Source: Magnetococcales bacterium
Lineage (GTDB): Bacteria; Pseudomonadota; Magnetococcia; Magnetococcales; DC0425bin3
Assembly (NCBI GenBank): GCA_015229045.1
Contig: JADGCJ010000019.1
Coordinates: forward strand, 1-37,600
Direction of reading: 5' to 3'
Length of the DNA stretch: 37,600 nt
Shown here: positions 35,259 through 37,600 of the stretch, piece by piece
How the letters are laid out: every line of letters starts with the position of its first letter
How positions within the stretch are numbered: position 1 is the stretch's first letter
Notes under the pieces: model-generated
What the model was told of the DNA's origin: nothing
Databases searched by the model: none
What the model saw: only the letters and a program-made list of their open reading frames with translations
Translations under genes and position numbers: made by a program

Positions 35259-35293
35259 CGTGCCAGTCGCGCAGCGGCTCTCATGGTCATGAA
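35259..35293 (+). repeat. Truncated hairpin module at the SUMF1-like gene start
   Basis: CAGTCGCGCAGCGGCTCTCATGGTCATGAA corresponds to the first hairpin of the 63-bp module followed directly by its last bases; the middle GGAGG hairpin is missing. It includes both candidate ATG codons of the next gene. Confidence 0.55.
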
Positions 35294-36125
35294 ACAATCC
35301 CTTTTTTCCATCGCTCTTCTCCTGTCGGCCTGGGTCGCCACGGTTCTGGCGGAACCACCCAGAGCCACGACTTTGCCGGGGCCACCCAAGACTGAATCAC
35401 CCCGCCCCGAGGCGATCAAGGGCTACTTCAATACCCTCGGCATGGAGTTCATTCTGCTGCCGGCCGGGACGTTTGTGATGGGGTCGGACAGAAATTTTGA
35501 TGCCGAAGCCTTTCCGGATGAAGCCCCTTCCCATCGTGTCACCATCAGCAAGCCGTTCTATCTGGCGAAACATGAGGTGACCCAGGCGCAATGGGTGGCC
35601 CTGATGGAGAACAACCCCAGCAAGGACAAGGCTCGCGACCTGCCAGTCGATCAGGTCAGCTGGGTCGAGGTACAGGAGTTTATCCGCCGTCTGAATATCA
35701 AGGAAAAGACCAACACCTACCGCCTGCCTACCGAGGCGGAGTGGGAGTACGCCTGTCGGGCCGGCACCAATACCCCGCACTACTGGAACAGTCGATCCGA
35801 GGATGTCGGCCTCTATGCGTGGTTCGATGGCAACTCGCACAACAGAGTACACCCGGTGGGTCAACTGCTCCCCAATCCCTTTGGTCTGCATGATATGCTC
35901 GGCAATGTCTGGGAGTTTGTGCAGGATGCCTATCATGACCAGGCCTATAAAAAACACGCGCCCGTGGATCCCGTCTATGATGAGAGCAATGCCAATCGTG
36001 TCTATCGTGGCGGTTCGTGGGATGGCACCTCCTGGTATCTGCGTTGTGCCAACCGTGGTGGCATCTCCGTCGAAGAGCACTTTGAGAGCCTGGGGTTCCG
36101 CATTGCCAGGTCTCGAACAAAATGA
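35283..36125 (+). CDS. Secreted SUMF1/FGE-sulfatase-like domain protein
   Basis: A signal peptide (MKQSLFSIALLLSAWVATVLA from the second ATG at 35289) is followed by a proline-rich spacer and a formylglycine-generating-enzyme-like domain (about 50-278): LGMEFILLPAGTFVMGS, HRVTISKPFYLAKHEVTQAQW, YRLPTEAEWEYACRAG, GLHDMLGNVWEFVQD, YRGGSWDGTSWYLRCANR. The pair of catalytic cysteines expected in true sulfatase-activating enzymes is not present in the last motif, so this is more likely a C-type-lectin-fold structural or binding protein of the periplasm. Confidence 0.9.
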   Translation: MVMKQSLFSIALLLSAWVATVLAEPPRATTLPGPPKTESPRPEAIKGYFNTLGMEFILLPAGTFVMGSDRNFDAEAFPDEAPSHRVTISKPFYLAKHEVTQAQWVALMENNPSKDKARDLPVDQVSWVEVQEFIRRLNIKEKTNTYRLPTEAEWEYACRAGTNTPHYWNSRSEDVGLYAWFDGNSHNRVHPVGQLLPNPFGLHDMLGNVWEFVQDAYHDQAYKKHAPVDPVYDESNANRVYRGGSWDGTSWYLRCANRGGISVEEHFESLGFRIARSRTK

Positions 36126-36201
36126 GCCGGACCGATTGGGTGCCCACCTGAGAGGAAAGCGTTTTCCCCAGCCACTTACGCCATCAGGGGATTGAAAAGC
36201 G

Positions 36202-36960
36202 ATGGATTTTACGGAAAAGCAGGTGGAGCGCTACTCCCGACAGATGATGTTGCATGACATGGGTGGTACGGGGCAGTCCCGGCTTTTGGCAGCGACGATC
36301 ATGCTGCTCGGATTGGGCGCCATGGGTTCTGTGGCTGCTCTTTATCTGGCAGCTGCCGGTGTCGGTCGCATGACCCTGGTCGACCATGCCCCCGTCCTCC
36401 CGACCACTCCAGGCCGCGAGAGCATCCATACCCGGCAACTGATCGGTGTACCCAAGACCGTCTCCGCACACCAGGCCATCTGCCATTTAAATCCTGACGT
36501 CCAGGTGACACCAGTGACTGCCTGGCTGGCACCCCACGACCCCATCGTGTTACCGGAAGAGTGTCATCTGCTCCTCGATTGCAGCAACCAGCCATCGATA
36601 ACCCCTCTTCTGGACCGGGTTTGTCGCGAGCGGGACACGCCCCTGATCATCGCTCGCTGGCAGGCACAGTTCGGTGGGGTGTTGATGATCGACAAGGGAG
36701 GGCCAACCCTGGCCCACATGGAAACCACCCTGGACAAGTGGCGGGAAAAACAAGGCTATACCCCTGGCGCACGCCAAGACATTCTCGACAGCAGAAGTGA
36801 CGAACCTCCTCCCCTGGGGTCCATCCTGGCTGGCCTGGTGGCCAACGTGGCGGCAACGGAGGCGATCAAAAGGCTTGTCGGCCTGGCACCATCCGACCAG
36901 ACTCTCCTGGTCTTTGACGCCCTGACCGGAAACTGGGAAGAACCTTGCGTACTCTGCTGA
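36202..36960 (+). CDS. Shortened ThiF/MoeB-like (E1-type) protein
   Basis: A 252-residue adenylation-fold protein. RYSRQMMLHDMGG at about 10-22 and the nucleotide loop LLGLGAMGSVAALYLAAAGVG (35-55) with LVD are typical of MoeB/ThiF/HesA, and HTRQLIGVPKTVSA keeps the Arg-Gln pair and Lys of the family. Missing are the canonical Asp-x-Val-x2-Ser-Asn-Leu segment and the two CxxC zinc motifs, although the protein ends PCVLC. It may activate a ubiquitin-like sulfur carrier or be a degenerate relative. It is convergent with the DUF523 gene. Confidence 0.82.
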   Translation: MDFTEKQVERYSRQMMLHDMGGTGQSRLLAATIMLLGLGAMGSVAALYLAAAGVGRMTLVDHAPVLPTTPGRESIHTRQLIGVPKTVSAHQAICHLNPDVQVTPVTAWLAPHDPIVLPEECHLLLDCSNQPSITPLLDRVCRERDTPLIIARWQAQFGGVLMIDKGGPTLAHMETTLDKWREKQGYTPGARQDILDSRSDEPPPLGSILAGLVANVAATEAIKRLVGLAPSDQTLLVFDALTGNWEEPCVLC

Positions 36961-36981
36961 TCGGCTCTGCCCCGCGAGCCG

Positions 36982-37521
36982 TTATCTGCACCGGCTGTTG
37001 CTGTGGTGTGTCGATAAACCAGGAAGAAGGTGTTGGAAGAACCATTCCCGGATCTCCGCCTGGTGCAACTGACCAACCTCCACCACTGGCAGCGCAGGAA
37101 AACATCGACCCCAAGCCCGGGCAAAAATACCGCTGCCCACGCCAACCTGACCCTGTTCACCATACACCGGCACCGATCCCCAGCCACACGAAGGAGAACG
37201 ACTGGTCACGATCAGCCCGCCCAGGTTGGCCGTTGCCAAGGCGGCCAGCCGCTCCTCGGCATGGCTGGCCAGCACGGCGGTCAGGTCGCGACGGGTATGG
37301 AGGGTCACCGCCCGGGGATGGGCTGGATCTCCTTCCAGACGCATCGGTTCGCGGGGGACTCCCAGTCCGGCTTCCATTTCGGGACAGATGGGAATGAAGG
37401 CAAAGCGTTGTCCGAACAGCGTGGGGAGAAACGGGTCCAGTTTGTGGTTGCCGTCGTAGCGGACTCTCTGTCCCAAAAGGCAGGCGCTGATGCCGAGGTT
37501 GATGCAGGTGGTCATGGGCAT
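36982..37521 (-). CDS. DUF523 family protein
   Basis: The protein begins with the DUF523 signature LGISACLLGQRVRYDGNHK, then FIPICPEMEAGLGVPREPMRL and the conserved VTSRSPSCGWGSVPVYG with a Cys, ending at about 179 residues. The frame is open to 37584, but the first codons there are repeat sequence; ATG 37521 or 37515 is preferred, neither having an obvious ribosome site. The family's function is unknown; conserved cysteines suggest metal or thiol chemistry. The dispersed repeat lies 25 bases upstream. Confidence 0.88.
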   Translation of the reverse strand: MPMTTCINLGISACLLGQRVRYDGNHKLDPFLPTLFGQRFAFIPICPEMEAGLGVPREPMRLEGDPAHPRAVTLHTRRDLTAVLASHAEERLAALATANLGGLIVTSRSPSCGWGSVPVYGEQGQVGVGSGIFARAWGRCFPALPVVEVGQLHQAEIREWFFQHLLPGLSTHHSNSRCR

Positions 37522-37545
37522 TTTTTGTGATGTGTCATTTTTTTG

Positions 37546-37600
37546 GTAACTGCCCAGGTACCCCCTCAAGAAAGGCCTGGACATGAAAGCCTTTGTCAGG
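37546..37600 (-). repeat. Dispersed repeat copy at the right window edge
   Basis: Reverse complement of 338-392 over 55 bases by eye. It continues beyond the window; the left copy suggests the next bases would be the GGGCTTCGCCCC hairpin. It lies in the promoter region of the DUF523 gene. Confidence 0.85.

Overview
The window reads as a GC-rich chromosomal segment of a Gram-negative proteobacterium. Support comes from an MdtABC/NodT-type RND efflux system, a MucR/Ros-type zinc-finger regulator (typical of Alphaproteobacteria) and ordinary housekeeping genes (hemB, hemC, hemD, tsaD, gpsA, trmB, nnr). The repeat style, hairpins of the GGGGCTTCGCCCC type with runs of 22-bp units, reminds me of Magnetococcia-like genomes. 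That is a weak impression, not an identification.

Layout. 1-650 has no convincing gene but carries one end of a dispersed repeat. 651-1830 holds two lower-GC orphan genes; the first encodes a protein with a clear serum amyloid A (SAA)-like domain. 2087-4225 holds a PAS histidine kinase and a DUF2064 glycosyltransferase-like gene. 4409-6180 (minus) is hemC-hemD, divergent from tsaD-gpsA (6262-8307). A frameshifted PIN toxin with a probable antitoxin (8366-9083) leads into a family 9 glycosyltransferase (9080-10060). Two inverted copies of a 124-bp MITE-like element bracket a CheY-like response regulator (10342-10740). Minus-strand trmB and two FkbM methyltransferases follow (10906-13612).

The 13.7-24.6 kb part is one minus-strand efflux operon: mdtA, mdtB, a 0.4-kb repeat, mdtC, a nodT-type outer-membrane lipoprotein and a two-cluster iron-sulfur aldo/keto reductase. 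After it come a HicA-like remnant and nnr, which is bracketed by 95-bp inverted repeat copies. A NodI/NodJ-type ABC exporter and a DMT permease run on the plus strand (26811-29384). Then come a MucR-like regulator, a PP2C phosphatase plus FHA-cyclase signalling pair (minus), hemB, a 22-bp tandem array, a PP-loop tRNA-thiolation-like enzyme, a SUMF1-like secreted protein, a shortened E1-like ThiF protein and a DUF523 protein.

A recurrent theme is a dispersed palindromic repeat family, at least seven copies, that sits at gene ends, inside an operon and at both window edges in inverted orientation. In two genes it supplies the C-terminal codons and stop; the MITE does the same for trmB. The strongest novelty candidate is the bacterial SAA-like protein with its small Cys-rich membrane-protein neighbour.
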